Assembly: GCA_019055375.1 (NCBI GenBank)
Contig: JAHQIW010001261.1
Coordinates: 53,383 to 117,382, forward strand
Direction: 5' to 3'
DNA length: 64,000 nucleotides
From: Parelaphostrongylus tenuis
Taxonomy: Eukaryota > Nematoda > Chromadorea > Rhabditida > Metastrongylidae
Shown: piece by piece, positions 22,491 to 33,719 of the stretch
Numbering within the stretch: position 1 is the stretch's first letter
How the letters are laid out: each line of letters starts with the position of its first letter
Position numbers and translations under genes: made by a program
Notes under the pieces: model-generated
Seen by the model: only the letters and a program-made list of their open reading frames with translations
What the model was told of the DNA's origin: nothing
Databases searched by the model: none

Positions 22491-22972
22491 CATCTCAGAA
22501 GAGGCTAAATATGAAATTCTTTCGTTCAGTTTCAAAGATGAGAAACCTGTGTTGTGGTCAATACCTCGGATAATTCTCTTTCTGATTTTTTCTGTCTTAT
22601 CATGTTTGTTCTTATTTTACAAATGTTTACTAAAGGGCGGGGTAGCACAGTGATCTCAGTGGTACAGCGAATCACATAATAGTTGAATAAGCGATGCTCT
22701 GATAGCATGTCCACCACAGCACTATCTTGCAATCTGTTAACTGTTTTTTAGAAGCGCTTAAGCTCGGTTACTTGGAGAGTTACAACAAGTACGTCTCGAC
22801 TTGCTTTGTATGATGCATGCTCAAACAGCAGCCAATGCAAAACTAAAAATATCCAAAGAACTTTGTGGAGGTTTGGGAGGAAGGAACTGAGTAAAAGATG
22901 TGTTGATATTGGCAGAGTAAACTTTGACAGCGGGTCGTGTGGAATAAATTAATAATCCATAATTTATTCCAG

Positions 22973-23129
22973 TATCAGTTGGATAAGACGTTCGAACAGA
23001 GCGAGTCTGCCGAATTCGTTGGTAAAGCCGTCGTGGCGTTAGCTGGGGATAAAAATATAAAGGAGAAGTCAGGAAAAGTTTTGATGACCTATGACCTTGC
23101 AAATGAATATGGTTTCAAGGATATTGACG
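22973..23129 (+). CDS. SDR copy 1 exon 7
   Basis: After ttattccag: YQLDKTFEQSESAEFVGKAV, VALAGDKNIKEKSGKVLMT, DLANEYGFKDID, donor g|gtgcgt. 157 nt and free of stops in its own frame. Copy 2 (159 nt) and copy 3 (158 nt) are frameshifted here. Confidence 0.85.
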
Positions 23130-23314
23130 GTGCGTTGATCTTTTCTTTCTTTCGTAATTTCAAAATGATAATTCTAAAATGTTAGTCGCGTCTTTTTTTT
23201 CTATTGGCTGTCATTTTTTGCTTTCAAAACGTATCTGCATTTGATGGCATATAATATTGAAATAATTTACTTTTTTTACTCTCCAATGTGGGTTTACCAA
23301 TTTACCTATTTCAG

Positions 23315-23460
23315 GTGGTTTGCCTATAGATATTCGTCGCGTCTCAACGGCTCTCGAATACTTTGGCTTCAATCAAATTGCAACTATCGTTCCCACTTTT
23401 CTTAGAATTCCGTTATGGGGCATGCATTTTGCCTCGTATAAATTTCCTTATAAGATATGA
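23315..23460 (+). CDS. SDR copy 1 exon 8 (terminal)
   Basis: After atttcag: GGLPIDIRRVSTALEYFGFN, then QIATIVPTFLRIPLWGMHFA, SYKFPYKI and TGA at 23458. Matches the C-terminal FLRVPKW region of DHRS1. Confidence 0.85.
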
Positions 23461-23602
23461 TAAATTCGATATTTCATGTTTTCTTTTTTGATTTTCCAAA
23501 CTTTAGATTTCTAGGTTTTTTCAAATTCTAACCTGCTTGTACCTGACTCTTCATTGGCTGTTTGTATTGTAGAACGCGACAATGTTATATAAGTTCTTGT
23601 CA

Positions 23603-23608
23603 AATAAA
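23603..23608 (+). terminator. Candidate polyadenylation signal, SDR copy 1
   Basis: AATAAA 143 nt after the stop codon; the first canonical signal downstream of exon 8. Confidence 0.45.
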
Positions 23609-23859
23609 GTGGACAGTTACGAAAAAAAAAACAGATGAATGGACGTTGGAGGTCTTGGAGTCGACATTCGTGTCAAAGGCGTGGGCTTCTACTGATTGTT
23701 TGTAGAAAAATTGGGAAGGCGATTTAATTACAGAAAACTTCTTCTAGAGGTGTTTTGCAGCAGTTATCCTTTGGTAACGGCGTACATTTTGCGTAATGCC
23801 CGTCTACTTGCATATCTTCCCTGGCAAATATGTTCCGTTTCGATAACTATCCGAAGCTT

Positions 23860-24335
23860 AGGCAACCGTGCTTGGTTTATGGAAGGGCCGCTTTTCTCGG
23901 TTATAAGGGGACAAGAAGAAGAGACGACCCTTCTCAATAGGCAAGAAGTCTGACTAGAGCCGTACGCAGCAGTTTTTGGAAAGACCATTTCATAGTGGTT
24001 TAAAATTAATATATATTTACGATTCACAGGAGCATATTTCTCGCCGGACAGAGCTTTTTTTTAGACTACTAGTAATCGTTCGAGAGCGTAGGTTTTAGTG
24101 GTTCCAACGCTTGCCTGTTCTGTGAAAAGACAGTTTCTCTGCAGTGCTTCAGGGAAGACTGAAACTGCATGCGCGAGCAAGTGGTTTTTGGTCAATTCAC
24201 GAGTCGCTGGGTGAGGCAGCTAGGTGAGCTGACGCGATGATCGGTCGAATTTGAGCATACGAACGAGTAGAGATAAGCTCATAGTATTCGAATATCTTCG
24301 AGCCACTATTGGAAGCGATTAGGACGTGCTGGACT
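23860..24335. repeat. Partial R1 foldback repeat between copies 1 and 2
   Basis: cttttctcggttataaggggac (23890) matches the R1 left end, and gttcgagagcgtaggtttta and ctctgcagtgcttcaggg match R1 interior sequence. The right end is missing. Confidence 0.4.
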
Positions 24336-24410
24336 TGAATTCCATCGAAACGATCGTATGCCTGACTTTTTTTTTGAGCCACCCATGCGGTTTGCTGTGG
24401 GGATTATACA

Positions 24411-24454
24411 GCCCAATACACGTGTCTCGGCCTTGGCAGCCTCTTCAGTTGGGC
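24411..24454 (-). ncRNA. Hammerhead ribozyme (family 2) with compensatory helix I
   Basis: Minus strand: helix I GCCCAA pairs with UUGGGC where other copies have GCCCGA/UCGGGC, so a G-C pair became A-U on both sides. Core CUGAAGA is intact, helix II GGC/GCC encloses UGCCAAG, but GAGA replaces GAAA. Helix III ACAC/GUGU, triplet GUA. Lies upstream of SDR copy 2. Confidence 0.6.
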
Positions 24455-24860
24455 AGACTCCTTCGTTTTAGCCAATACTATTGTAGGGGAGCCCAACAGG
24501 TTTACATATGACAGGCGCACTTGCTTTTTACACGCGCCTTTAAGTGATAGAAATTACCAGACGCGGTGTTGTACCCTCCATTGCTTATGGCAGTGTTTTT
24601 GAAATATCATACCGTTTGTTCCGAGTGTTTTTTAAGACCACGCTCAAATTATTTATATGCCTGGTAGTTAATTTTTTGACCCATGCTAGTGGACTGTTAT
24701 GAGCACCTATACAGCCCAGCATACGTGTTTCGGTCTTCGCACCTTGGGCTTTTTGAGATTGGTGATCTGTGGCTATCAATCGATATGTTCTTTTCGGTAT
24801 TCTTTAATGATGTGACGGTAGCTGAGCTAATGTAATATATTTCTCATCACCTATCAACGA

Positions 24861-24866
24861 TTTCAG
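24861..24866 (+). promoter_or_regulatory. Predicted spliced-leader trans-splice acceptor, SDR copy 2
   Basis: TTTCAG ends 15 nt before the ATG at 24882, the same spacing as copy 1. Confidence 0.5.
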
Positions 24867-24881
24867 CCGCTGTCGTCGAAA

Positions 24882-24939
24882 ATGAGTCGACTTCTGGAAG
24901 GTCAAATCGCGTTGGTCACCGGCGCAAGCAGAGGAATAG
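24882..24939 (+). pseudogene. SDR copy 2 exon 1
   Basis: MSRLLEGQIALVTGASRGI, donor g|gtggat. The cofactor loop is the SDR consensus here, closer to DHRS1 than in copy 1. Confidence 0.8.
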
Positions 24940-25059
24940 GTGGATTTATTGATTTGGCTATTGGATTTGGTTGATTCGGTTTTTGGTTGGTTTGTTTTTT
25001 TTCTTCATATGGCTATGACTTTTTGAAGTTTTTGTCTCTTTTTTTCTCGTTACCTCGGC

Positions 25060-25310
25060 TAAGACCTCGTGTGACACAGTGAGTAAGATAGTCGATGGTT
25101 CGATCTCGCGCTTAATGCTTACCGAGCCTACCATACCTCCGGAGCTGGCGAGATGATACCAAAGTATGTTGCTAGACCACCGCGGGCCACTGTAAAGGCC
25201 CTTATATACATCCAGTAATCTCAACCAATGTTAGAAGAAGACAAATGCAGGAAACATGCGTGAGGATTTGACCAACGCCAAGAGCTTAATCTTTTCGCTA
25301 TCCTTTACTT
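25060..25310 (+). repeat. tRNA-derived SINE, diverged
   Basis: gatggttcgatctcgcgct, then accatacctccgga, cgcgggccactgtaaaggcc and cttatatacatccag, in the same order as the SINE at 16895. Confidence 0.6.
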
Positions 25311-26548
25311 GAACTCACTTCTGCTTCGTTCCTTTGCGGGCGACAGCTGATTGATTTTCGCGATTGGCGCTTGAATTACGTTAATTATTAAAGGCTTTTT
25401 CCTTGTTTCGGGAACAACCATAGGTTTCTTGCAGTTACGAAGCGTAATTTCCTCTACACCTTCGTATACTTCTTGTGCATATATAATTCACATGTGAGAA
25501 GCAAACTCCAGAAACGAAACGTAACTTTGATTTTCTTCTACAGCGCGCTGTGAAGGCCTTTGCACGAAGCAGATTGAGCTTTGAATTTGTGGAGATTTTT
25601 TCCTGTAGAAAAGTACCAGTATAAACTAGTAAAAGCGATCCACAATCCCTAGACGAGCAGATGAGTTGGCTAGAAATTTCCTGGACTTTTTTGTTTTTCT
25701 TGATAGTTTTTTATGCCTTCAAGTTTGTGCTTTTACTATCATTTAGAGCAGCTTCTCGTGGATATTTTGATATATAATACTTGTGCATTTATTCTAAGAT
25801 GAAGTGAACCAGAGAGCACAAACGACTGCTGATGCATCACGAGCATCATTTGAGCTCTAAAGCAGCACTCAAACTTAAAGGACACTCGCGAAGCATCAAC
25901 AATTCTCTTTGGTCTCGGGACAGTTTCATCTACTAACAAATGCATAAGTGTTATACATCGAAATAACCGCAAGGTGCTGCTCTAAACGATAGTAAGAGGA
26001 AAAACTTGAATGCATGAAACTAATCAACAGTAACGAGAAAGTCCGAGACATTTCTTGCCAACCCAATAAAACAAATAAATATGAATATGAGACATAATTT
26101 CGTTCTTGCTGATAGAGCGCACAATAAAGGTTTTTTCATGAACCAAGCACATTGTCGAAATTGACTAGAAGAACCAAGTTTTTGAATGTCTGCTAAAATT
26201 CTAGATAAGAAGCCTTGGGCAGCGAAAAAACTCCTCTAACTTGATAAGGTTCAGAATAACTCTCATGGTCCGCAAGGAACTCAGGTCTTTCCTTAACTAC
26301 AGTTCTGTTTTTTGTGTTTTTGTTTTGATAACCTATGACGTTGGCAGATATAATTTTTGTTCGAGAACGATTTTCTCCTGGGGTTAGGAAGCGAATTAAT
26401 GGGGAGGTCTAACCCACCTATTGAGATCGTGTACCGTCTAGGTTTGATTCAGTTCATCACGCGTGTCGTAGCCTTGTGCACCAATCGAGCATCACATTTA
26501 CTAGGACCAAGATATTTTTATAGACTCATAGAATTGGATGATTTTCAG

Positions 26549-26671
26549 GAAGAGGGATAGCTCTACAACTGGGTCAATCAGGAGCAGCGGTCTACATTAC
26601 TGGCAGGAAGCCGACGAAAAGTCTCCAGGGTCAATGTCGAAATCTTCCCACACTTTAGGCGACCGCAGATG
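26549..26671 (+). pseudogene. SDR copy 2 exon 2 with in-frame TAG
   Basis: GRGIALQLGQSGAAVYITGR, KPTKSLQGQCRNLPTL, then TAG at 26656-26658 where copy 1 has GAG; donor g|gtcggt. Confidence 0.85.
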
Positions 26672-26960
26672 GTCGGTTTGTCATGTGAACTGCCAGAAAT
26701 TTCATTTTTTACTCGCTCTGTATCAGTTCGATGATGTTACCTGTATATCTAACGATGCTAACTATATGCAAAACATCAGGTTCCAGGCGGGAAGTTGAGC
26801 CCTCGTTGCCATTACACCAACGGGGCTCCGCGCTGTGCTATCCCTTTTCGATTCTGATAGCTACTCAGATCAATCATTCCCATAGCAGCCAGCCCAACCA
26901 TGATCAATGCCACATGTGTTTACATGTCCGAACCCGTCAACTTGTTGGTTGCTGAGTAAT

Positions 26961-27028
26961 GGCATTGGTGGTACAGTGGTACGCACCTCCGATATGGGTG
27001 AAACACGGGCTCAACTCCCGCCTAAGGT
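26961..27028 (+). repeat. tRNA-like sequence
   Basis: ttggtggtacagtggtacgc as A-box region and acgggctcaactcccgc as a T arm with a 5-bp stem. Relatives at 41894 and 59668. The T loop lacks the conserved TTC, so not a functional tRNA. Confidence 0.45.
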
Positions 27029-27203
27029 GAAATGTTATTTATATAGCTCAACATCTTTGGGTATACTGTAATGAAGCGTTTGAGAAAAACTTAGGCATAT
27101 CAAGTGCTAAGAAATTCCACTAGGCGCTGATGTTTAACTTCATCACTTCTGGAAAAGCTTTTTCCATTCGTTGTTTCTCTTCAACTCTACTGGTGGTTTC
27201 CAG

Positions 27204-27349
27204 ACATTCGACAAAGAGGTGGTAATGCGGTCCCAGTCTATCGTGATCACATCAATCATACAGAGATTGCCGAGCTTTTCGATCGTATTCACAAAGAAAA
27301 TGGAGGAACTCTCAATATCCTAGTGAACTCGGCTTACTCAGGTGTTCAG
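27204..27349 (+). pseudogene. SDR copy 2 exon 3, donor lost
   Basis: DIRQRGGNAVPVYRDHINHT, ELFDRIHKENGG, ILVNSAYSGVQ are open. The 5' splice site reads cag|attact where copy 1 has cag|gttact. Confidence 0.85.
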
Positions 27350-27454
27350 ATTACTTTCTGTTATATATTCAGATCTTTAGAAGTGTTCTAACACACCTCA
27401 AAGATCCTAGATCCATATTATTAGCAGAAGTCAACCTGTTGTTATCCCTTTAAG

Positions 27455-27584
27455 GACATGGTTGATAGTGGTTCGGTTCCATTTTTCGAAGCAGATCCTT
27501 TACTTTGGGATTCGATTATAATGTCGGGTTGCGGAACAACTACATCTGTTGCGTACATGCAGCTCGAATGATGGTGAAGAGAAA
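27455..27584 (+). pseudogene. SDR copy 2 exon 4, one-base deletion
   Basis: SGSVPFFEADPLLWDS is open; then the segment matching NNVGLR has lost one base (130 nt against 131). Donor gaaa|gtgaga. Confidence 0.8.
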
Positions 27585-28406
27585 GTGAGATCTTTGTTCA
27601 TTAAGGCTACTCGTTTTGAATTTCGCGACAGCTTTTGTATTTCTTCCTCAGTCTGAGCAAACAATGTGTTTTGTTTGTCATTCCTTGTCATGAAATATAT
27701 ATCTTGAGCAGGAAAAGCCAATTAGTTTTTGCAAATCGGCACTTTGTGAGTGAATTACTCTTTCGGGACGCTATGGCCGTCTTCGTACTATGATCATTTA
27801 CAGGCTACTTTTATTGAACAGAGCTTTTCCACCATAATTTCTATATTCATTTGATAGCATTAGGAACGGCTATTTCAATTCTGTGTTTGGTTTCTGAAAA
27901 AGCCAGTTTCGTCGCGCTGTAGCCACCGAGAGAAAACTACGTTTTAAACTTGAAGTTTTCTTTGCACATAAGAGTTATATACGCAGTAGAAGCTTATAAG
28001 CAGTATAGAGGAAATCGTCGAGTGTCAGAAATCAAGACAAATCTAGAAAATTTTTTGAAATGGAGAGAAATTTTTCTAATTAAGTTGCTAAAATCGCGTT
28101 CGTTTGGAGCACCAGCTGAATTCGTCGCGCTCAGCACGATACAAAAGGCACGCGATTTTCGTCGACTAGATATTTTCCTTTTGTTTCGAAAAGTCCTCAG
28201 ATATCTCGTATCACTTTGACCTCCAATGCTTTTCCATACACTCTCCCAAGTTTTCGTTCTTATGTAATTCTTATATGAGAAGAAGATTGAAAACAGTAGA
28301 ACGTATGTCGAAAGATAGTGTGCATTGCATGATTGCACGTTATTGGTATCTTTCAACAGTTTCTGGTTATTTGCATGCTTCACACCTTAGAGCCTTCATA
28401 TGATTA

Positions 28407-28869
28407 TAGTAGGGACTTCGTTCTCGTTCTGATTGGAATCAGCTCTTTTCCTATTTTTTATTACGTATTAATCCACTAAATATCAAAAGCGAAGGTTTAA
28501 CTACTCAGGGATACATGGAGTCTTCTTTTCCTTACAACAGTGCACAAAATTTTCAAGTTATAGTAGGGACTTCGTTCTGTCGTTCTGATTGGAATCAGCT
28601 CTTTTCCTATTTTTTTATTACGTATTAATCCACTAAATATCAAAAGCGAAGGTTTAACTACTCAGGGATACATGGAATCTTCTTTTCCTTACAACAGTGC
28701 ACAAAATTTTCAAGTTATAGTAGGGACTTCGTTCTGTCGTTCTGATTGGAATCAGCTCTTTTCCTATTTTTTATTACGTATTAATCCACTAAATATCAAA
28801 AGCGAAGGTTTAACTATTCAGGGATATATGGAATCTTCTTTTTCCTTACAACAGTGCCCAAAATTTTCA
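28407..28869. repeat. Three tandem copies of a 154-157-bp unit
   Basis: Units start at 28407, 28561 and 28718 (tagtagggacttcgttct) and are almost identical. Unit B of the duplication has a single copy at 51297, so the array expanded in A after duplication or collapsed in B. Confidence 0.85.
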
Positions 28870-29264
28870 AGAAGCAAGCCACGTAATGTAGTAATTGTCG
28901 CTCTTTAAGCTAGCAGATGACTACTAAAATTCTAGCTTTTTTCTTGGCTGCTACAGCGCATTAAGAAAGAAGGCTTTTGAGTAACCAAATACAGGTTTGA
29001 ATCGCTAAAATCTGGGCTATCAAATGTCTACTATAAGTCAATGAGAAATCTATATCCAGCGAAAGTGGAAAAAGGTGGTAAAACGGCCCAAGCCGTCTTG
29101 AAAGGATCAATTTGTTAGTTGATAATTGTATTACATTTGCATGGCAACAATTGTCGTAAAGTTTCCTATTATGATGAACTGCTATACTTATGAAGTATTG
29201 TCTCGATATAATTTCTAATTTCTGATCCATTTATTGTGTGCTTACTTTTACTCATCGCTATCAG

Positions 29265-29346
29265 GTCTGGTCTAATCGTTAACATCTCATCGGCGGGTGG
29301 TCTACAGTACACCTTCAGTGTTCCGTACGGTGTTGGAAAAGCGGCG
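29265..29346 (+). pseudogene. SDR copy 2 exon 5
   Basis: SGLIVNISSAGGLQYTFSV, PYGVGKAA; 82 nt, donor gcg|gtgcgt. No lesion inside this exon. Confidence 0.85.
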
Positions 29347-30435
29347 GTGCGTCGTTTACTTAAACATTTGAACAACGTTATGCTACAAATCCTCAAGCAA
29401 CACCGTTAATCAAATCAACAACTAATCAAATAGCAAAAATCGCCCTTCACTGAGGCGCCATCAATCGATAGTCGCGCCAACCCTCTCCTACCCTCGGCCC
29501 GTGAATTGGTCAATGTTTTTGCTCACGTATGTCAATTAATTATGTTTTCCCTGCTACCCTGCATAGAATCGTTCTTCCCCAGAAAATAGGCAGTTCATTA
29601 GAATTGTTAAGTATTACGCTTTCGAATGATTACTAACAGTTCAGAGAAAGAGCTATGTCTTGCGAGAAAAACGCGTGTGTGAAACACGAGTGTTTTTCTT
29701 TTATTGAAGCGTTATAATAAAAGATTTTCGAAAACCGGCTGTGCACCGCTTCAACCAGAGATTTAAGCTTTTGACTCATTGCTAGCACTCTTATGAAAAT
29801 TTTTTGTCCAGCGAAAGGAATCGGTTTTTGATTCCGTGGCGACTAACTGAAAGTATCTAGTTTTTTGACATGCACTTGCCCAGGCGACGTGCTATGTTGT
29901 TCAGCTTGAATAGAGGAGACGCACGAAGTGAACGCATTCTGATCTTTGGTTCGGTATTTCGTGATCACTTTCTGATAGACGACAGAAATTCGAAGACATT
30001 TTGCTCTATAAAGTTTAACATGGTAATATTTGACACAGCGGCAGAGAAAACTTACCGTTTGTCTTGTATGGAAAATAGATCTCATAAAGTGTAATATTAA
30101 TTAAATACCCCACTAGGCTCGCATAAGACGCAAGCACATAACATGAAGGATTTTACCGGTCAATCACATTCTGTGAAAAGAGGTGTCTTACAAAATGTTG
30201 ATGTACAGGACGCTGACTTTACTTCACACTTCCCATTCAAATCTTACTTCGTTTTGCTATTGAAGGAATTTACGCATCGCGGTGACAAAAGTTTTGGAAG
30301 ATGCGTTGAATTCCACACCTAAATCATGGTGTACTTGTGGTGATTCGCTAGCAAAGCCTCGAACAGATTATAGCGTACGGGTGGTGCGTTTTAGGTTGGG
30401 TGTTACTGATTACGAGTTTAAGTTATTTTTTGCGG

Positions 30436-30582
30436 TTAGATCGAATGTCTGCTGATATGGCGGTTGAGTTGAAACCATGTGGAGTTTCTATAGTGTCACT
30501 TTGGCCTGGTATGGTCCGAACTGAACTCTCTGAGATGTTGCGTGATGAAAACAAATTAGAAAAAGTGGTCCAGCAATCAAAG
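30436..30582 (+). pseudogene. SDR copy 2 exon 6, acceptor lost
   Basis: LDRMSADMAVELKPCGVSIV, SLWPGMVRTELSEMLRDEN, KLEKVVQQSK are open. The 3' splice site reads ttttttgcgg|tta where copy 3 has ttttttgtag|ata. The next AG, four bases in, would shift the frame. Confidence 0.8.
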
Positions 30583-31020
30583 GTAGGCTGTATCATTGAT
30601 TCTTTAGTGTTGATTTTTTTCAATTTACGACTGTACAGGCAATCGATTATTTTCAACATGCTTATTTCAAATCAGTCTTGTTTGACGTTCCTCGCAGGGA
30701 AGAAAACATTTCGGTGTTCGTAATCGTCAAAAGTTCAAATCATGAACAAGTGTAAGAGAACGATGTTTCTGCAGAGCCTGCATGACTAGGTGGAACATGC
30801 TTTGTCATTTAAGGATGGTTGCATCAATGTAGAAGCGTATTCATTTTATTCAACCCGAATGAGCATCAATTTATGTGGTTCTTTTTTTTTTTGACATTGG
30901 CGACGAGTTAGCAATCAGTTCCGCTCACTCAGGGGACTTGCAAAATAATATGCTTTGTAGTGCTACGAGAGCACTACAGCAGATATCATGTTGTGATCCA
31001 TTCGTCGCAGTTTTAAAGGA

Positions 31021-31245
31021 TACGCCATGCATTCGACTTCCCTAAGCATCGTTAAAGGTGGCTGAATGCATATATGATTTTTCTAATGACTTAGGTAGCC
31101 TATCAGTGTATCTACTCGGTGCTGTTATCCTCCCAGGCGAGTCTGGTCGCGATTTGCTGAATCCGAAAGGGTTATCTTTATGTGTAGGACGTGAGATCTA
31201 GTTATCGACTACAGGTCTATGGCAGAGCAGTTTCAACTATCGCGA
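31021..31245 (-). repeat. SINE, inverted (intron 6 of SDR copy 2)
   Basis: On the minus strand: gatctcacgtc, gcctgggaggataacagcac, then tatatgcattcagcca, in SINE order. Orthologous copy at 53600 in unit B. Confidence 0.6.
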
Positions 31246-32746
31246 TATACGAATAACATTCAGAGAATAATCGTTGTCAGTTACAATGTTCAATAGTTGT
31301 TTATGGAATTTTGTTGCAGCATTGACTAGTTGAAAGGTGATATTATGTAGGCGTTGTTGCGCATATCCGCCTCATGAAGCTGAATATACTCATAACATGT
31401 ACATCGAACTTGGATAATCGAAGGTTCATTTACATTGATACCCTTTGACAAATACACTGTACGAATAGCAACCCACTAGAAATCAACTATCAAGTGTTGC
31501 ACAGGCTGTGACAGTTTACGTGCTAGATAGAAGCGCTTTACTTATGGTTTGAGAAGTTAAACTGTGATTTCATTAGCACAGAGCGTAACGTGGTCTCAAA
31601 AGCCGACTTTCTTCATCTAAGCTCAGCTTGACAGCTCAATAATTAATCTTTAACTCATGAGCTATCACGCGATTGTGAAAAAAACTTTGTCTAGCTGGCG
31701 TTTTGTCGCCTTCGTCTTCCTCAGAGTCGGTGATCCGGCTCGATAGTCCAGTGTTATATCCTCTGATGAGAGTCGTAATCGCATCGAGTCGAATTCGTTG
31801 GAGCATCATTTAAATGAAGTACTTCATTTGGCGTTGCGCCTCCATACAGAACGATTTTCAATAGTGTTTCTTCGTTGGCAGTCCTTTATTTTTATCCGAA
31901 CAATTCACTCTTCAACATCTGGTATCATAAACAGCTGGCCGAAACGTAATGACGAAAGATGAAAATTAACTATTGAGTTGATTAATCACCAATCAATATC
32001 TAGTTTGTTTATTGAAAGAATGCTTCTATTAATATGTCTACTCTTTATGTATTTTTGAGCAAACACGAGGCCGTCGATAAGTTAGTCGGTTCACGTTTCA
32101 AAGTCTTTGTCTTCTTTGAAGAGGGACTAATCCGCGTTGATGGTTCACAGGTGGTTGTTCTCGCGATGTGGCCGTTTCCTCTCATGAAGTCGAATCCAAT
32201 GCAGTGGAACACAATTTATTTGGAAAATCTTACCTAGCAGTGCTCTTTCCATAGGACATATGTTTACCAAAGGCCGCTTCAATGTGACCTGCAGTTTTTG
32301 ACGGCACCGCGTTCAGCAGAAGGTGATGTTGTTCTAGTTGTCACATAGCATGGCAATATAATTTTGAAAACCGACTTTTATTCGACGACCTTGGCATAAG
32401 TAATCAATATTTTCGTTGACCGTCAATCGTACACTGCACTAAAAATCAGTTTCATCGCGTGAATGTCGGAACGTTTTAGTCTTTTTCTTCGTGTGTAATT
32501 TGTTTATCGAGAGACACCATCTTCCCAAAGTAGGATTCACAAATTTATGTAGAAAATCCTTGTAGGGAGGGAGGATTCAGCATAAATAAGGCATAGGAGT
32601 AGAAACATGTATATTACTTCTGCTCGCAGGTTAATCCAAAAATAAGGAATATATGTCGTCTTGGAGACCGTAGTTGAATCATGGTCCCGTATTGATGTTT
32701 TATGTTGACATTTTATTAGAATTCATTGTATACACATTTATTTTAG

Positions 32747-32905
32747 GATCAACTGGATAGGGCTTTCAGATAGAGCGAGTCTACCGAATTTGTCGGTAAG
32801 GCCGTTGTGGCGTTAGCTGCAGATACAAAAGTACAAAAAAAAAGTCAGGAAAAGTTTAGATGACTTATGATCTTGCTAACGAATATGGTTTCAAGGACAT
32901 TGACG
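32747..32905 (+). pseudogene. SDR copy 2 exon 7 (stop and frameshift)
   Basis: DQLDRAFR followed by TAG, then SESTEFVGKAVVALAADT and an A run two bases longer than in copies 1 and 3. The end DLANEYGFKDID and donor gtgagt are preserved. Confidence 0.85.
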
Positions 32906-33169
32906 GTGAGTCAGTTTTATTTGATTTAATCAAAATCTTTATTTCAAAATCTCAATCTTAAGCATTTAAACCCTTATGAGATGACGTGCGATTGTCTCGT
33001 AAATTGGAAACCGCGCTTCAATTCTGGCAAAAATTCAATTTATTACGTTTTGTAAGAAGTTTTGAGTTAAAACGGTTTTTTTTCACAAGGATGTGGTTTT
33101 TTTTTTCTTTGCAAAACGCAAGATTTTAGGAAGCATTAGCATTAATCTTGCTAGAAATCGTTCTTCGAT

Positions 33170-33300
33170 GATAATGTTCTCTGAAGACTTGATCTACGTG
33201 AATTTCTATTGGAGCACTCACCAATCTGCGTAACTGTCGGAACGGTGCCCCCAGCTGACGGTCATAATAACCCTCATGGTCCGCAAAAGATTTAGATGCT
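33170..33300 (-). other. Second copy of the unidentified coding-like repeat
   Basis: See 3340-3520. The minus strand reads KSFADHEGYYDRQLGAPF and RQLRRLVSAPIEIH without a stop over about 40 codons. Confidence 0.4.
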
Positions 33301-33351
33301 TCACTTTCTATCCGTTTTATTCATGGCTTTAACAATCTTTAATCATTTTAG

Positions 33352-33499
33352 GTAGCTTAACAATGGATATTCGTCGGTTCTCAACGGCTCTTGAATTCTT
33401 CGGATTCAATCGGATTGCCTCCATCATTCCCACCTTCCTCAGAATTCCTCTGTGGGGCATCATTTTGCCTCCTATAAATTCCCCTGTAGGTTATGGTAG
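33352..33499 (+). pseudogene. SDR copy 2 exon 8, one-base deletion
   Basis: After attttag: SLTMDIRRFSTALEFFGFNR, IASIIPTFLRIPLWG, then one base lost where copy 1 reads GMHFASYKF. The stop of the undeleted frame would be TAG at 33497. Confidence 0.8.
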
Positions 33500-33596
33500 A
33501 TTTCATGTCACTGTAATTTGTGAATTTTTTTAGTCAGGTCTTTCAGAGTTTTTTTGCAACACTATGCAACAGACCACGCCTTTTTTTTTACTCAAA

Positions 33597-33706
33597 AACT
33601 GTAGTGTTTTCTACCTCGTGTTTATCCTTATTTAGTGTTTTATATGTTCTTATTTAGTGCTGTAGTGTTGTCTACCTCGTGTTCATCCTTATTTAGTGTT
33701 TTGCAT
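33597..33706. repeat. Two copies of a roughly 63-bp unit
   Basis: ctacctcgtgtttatcctta and its neighbours occur at about 33600-33641 and 33661-33704. Confidence 0.7.
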
Positions 33707-33719
33707 CGTTTAACTCTTA

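Larger units (their letters stand above)
6510..23460 (+). pseudogene. DHRS1-like: DHRS1-like short-chain dehydrogenase/reductase, copy 1 (8 exons, one frameshift)
   Basis: Exons at 6510-6569 region (6510-6567), 8901-9023, 9158-9303, 9610-9740, 12382-12463, 17290-17426, 22973-23129 and 23315-23460; junction phases 1,1,0,2,0,0,1 agree except after exon 6. The product matches animal DHRS1, an SDR oxidoreductase of about 310 residues: cofactor loop TGDSRGVG, LVNAAYSGVQ, NNVGLRNNYICC, ISSAAGLQYTFNVPYGVGKAA with the catalytic Ser, Tyr and Lys, SLWPGMVRTELSE, GKAVVALA, SGKVL, DLANEYGFKDIDG and FLRIPLWG near the C terminus. Exon 6 is 137 nt instead of 147 in copies 2 and 3: ten bases are missing after ELSE, shifting the frame to a stop early in exon 7. 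The Rossmann core and active site remain encoded, so either this is a recent pseudogene or the deletion is an assembly error. SL acceptor at 6486, AATAAA at 23603. Confidence 0.8.
24882..33499 (+). pseudogene. DHRS1-like: DHRS1-like SDR pseudogene, copy 2 (8 exons, many lesions)
   Basis: All eight exons of copy 1 are found in order: 24882-24939, 26549-26671, 27204-27349, 27455-27584, 29265-29346, 30436-30582, 32747-32905 and 33352-33499. Lesions: TAG in exon 2 (26656-26658); the exon 3 donor changed from GT to AT; a one-base deletion in exon 4; the exon 6 acceptor AG lost; TAG plus a two-base insertion in an A run in exon 7; a one-base deletion in exon 8. Cofactor loop TGASRGIG and active-site YGVGK are still encoded. 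Intron 4 contains the breakpoint of the tandem duplication that made copy 3. Not translatable as a full SDR; an early truncated product is conceivable. Confidence 0.85.

Noticed and set aside
24690..24760. Another family 2 hammerhead
   Set aside because: GAAACACG and a CAGCCC/GGGCTG pairing remain, but the CUGANGA half is missing.
28407..28869. CRISPR-like array
   Set aside because: The unit is 154-157 bp with no separate spacers, and the genome is eukaryotic.
30400..30723. Independent 107-codon gene over SDR exon 6
   Set aside because: Only the central 49 codons match the SDR; the rest reads into introns on both sides.
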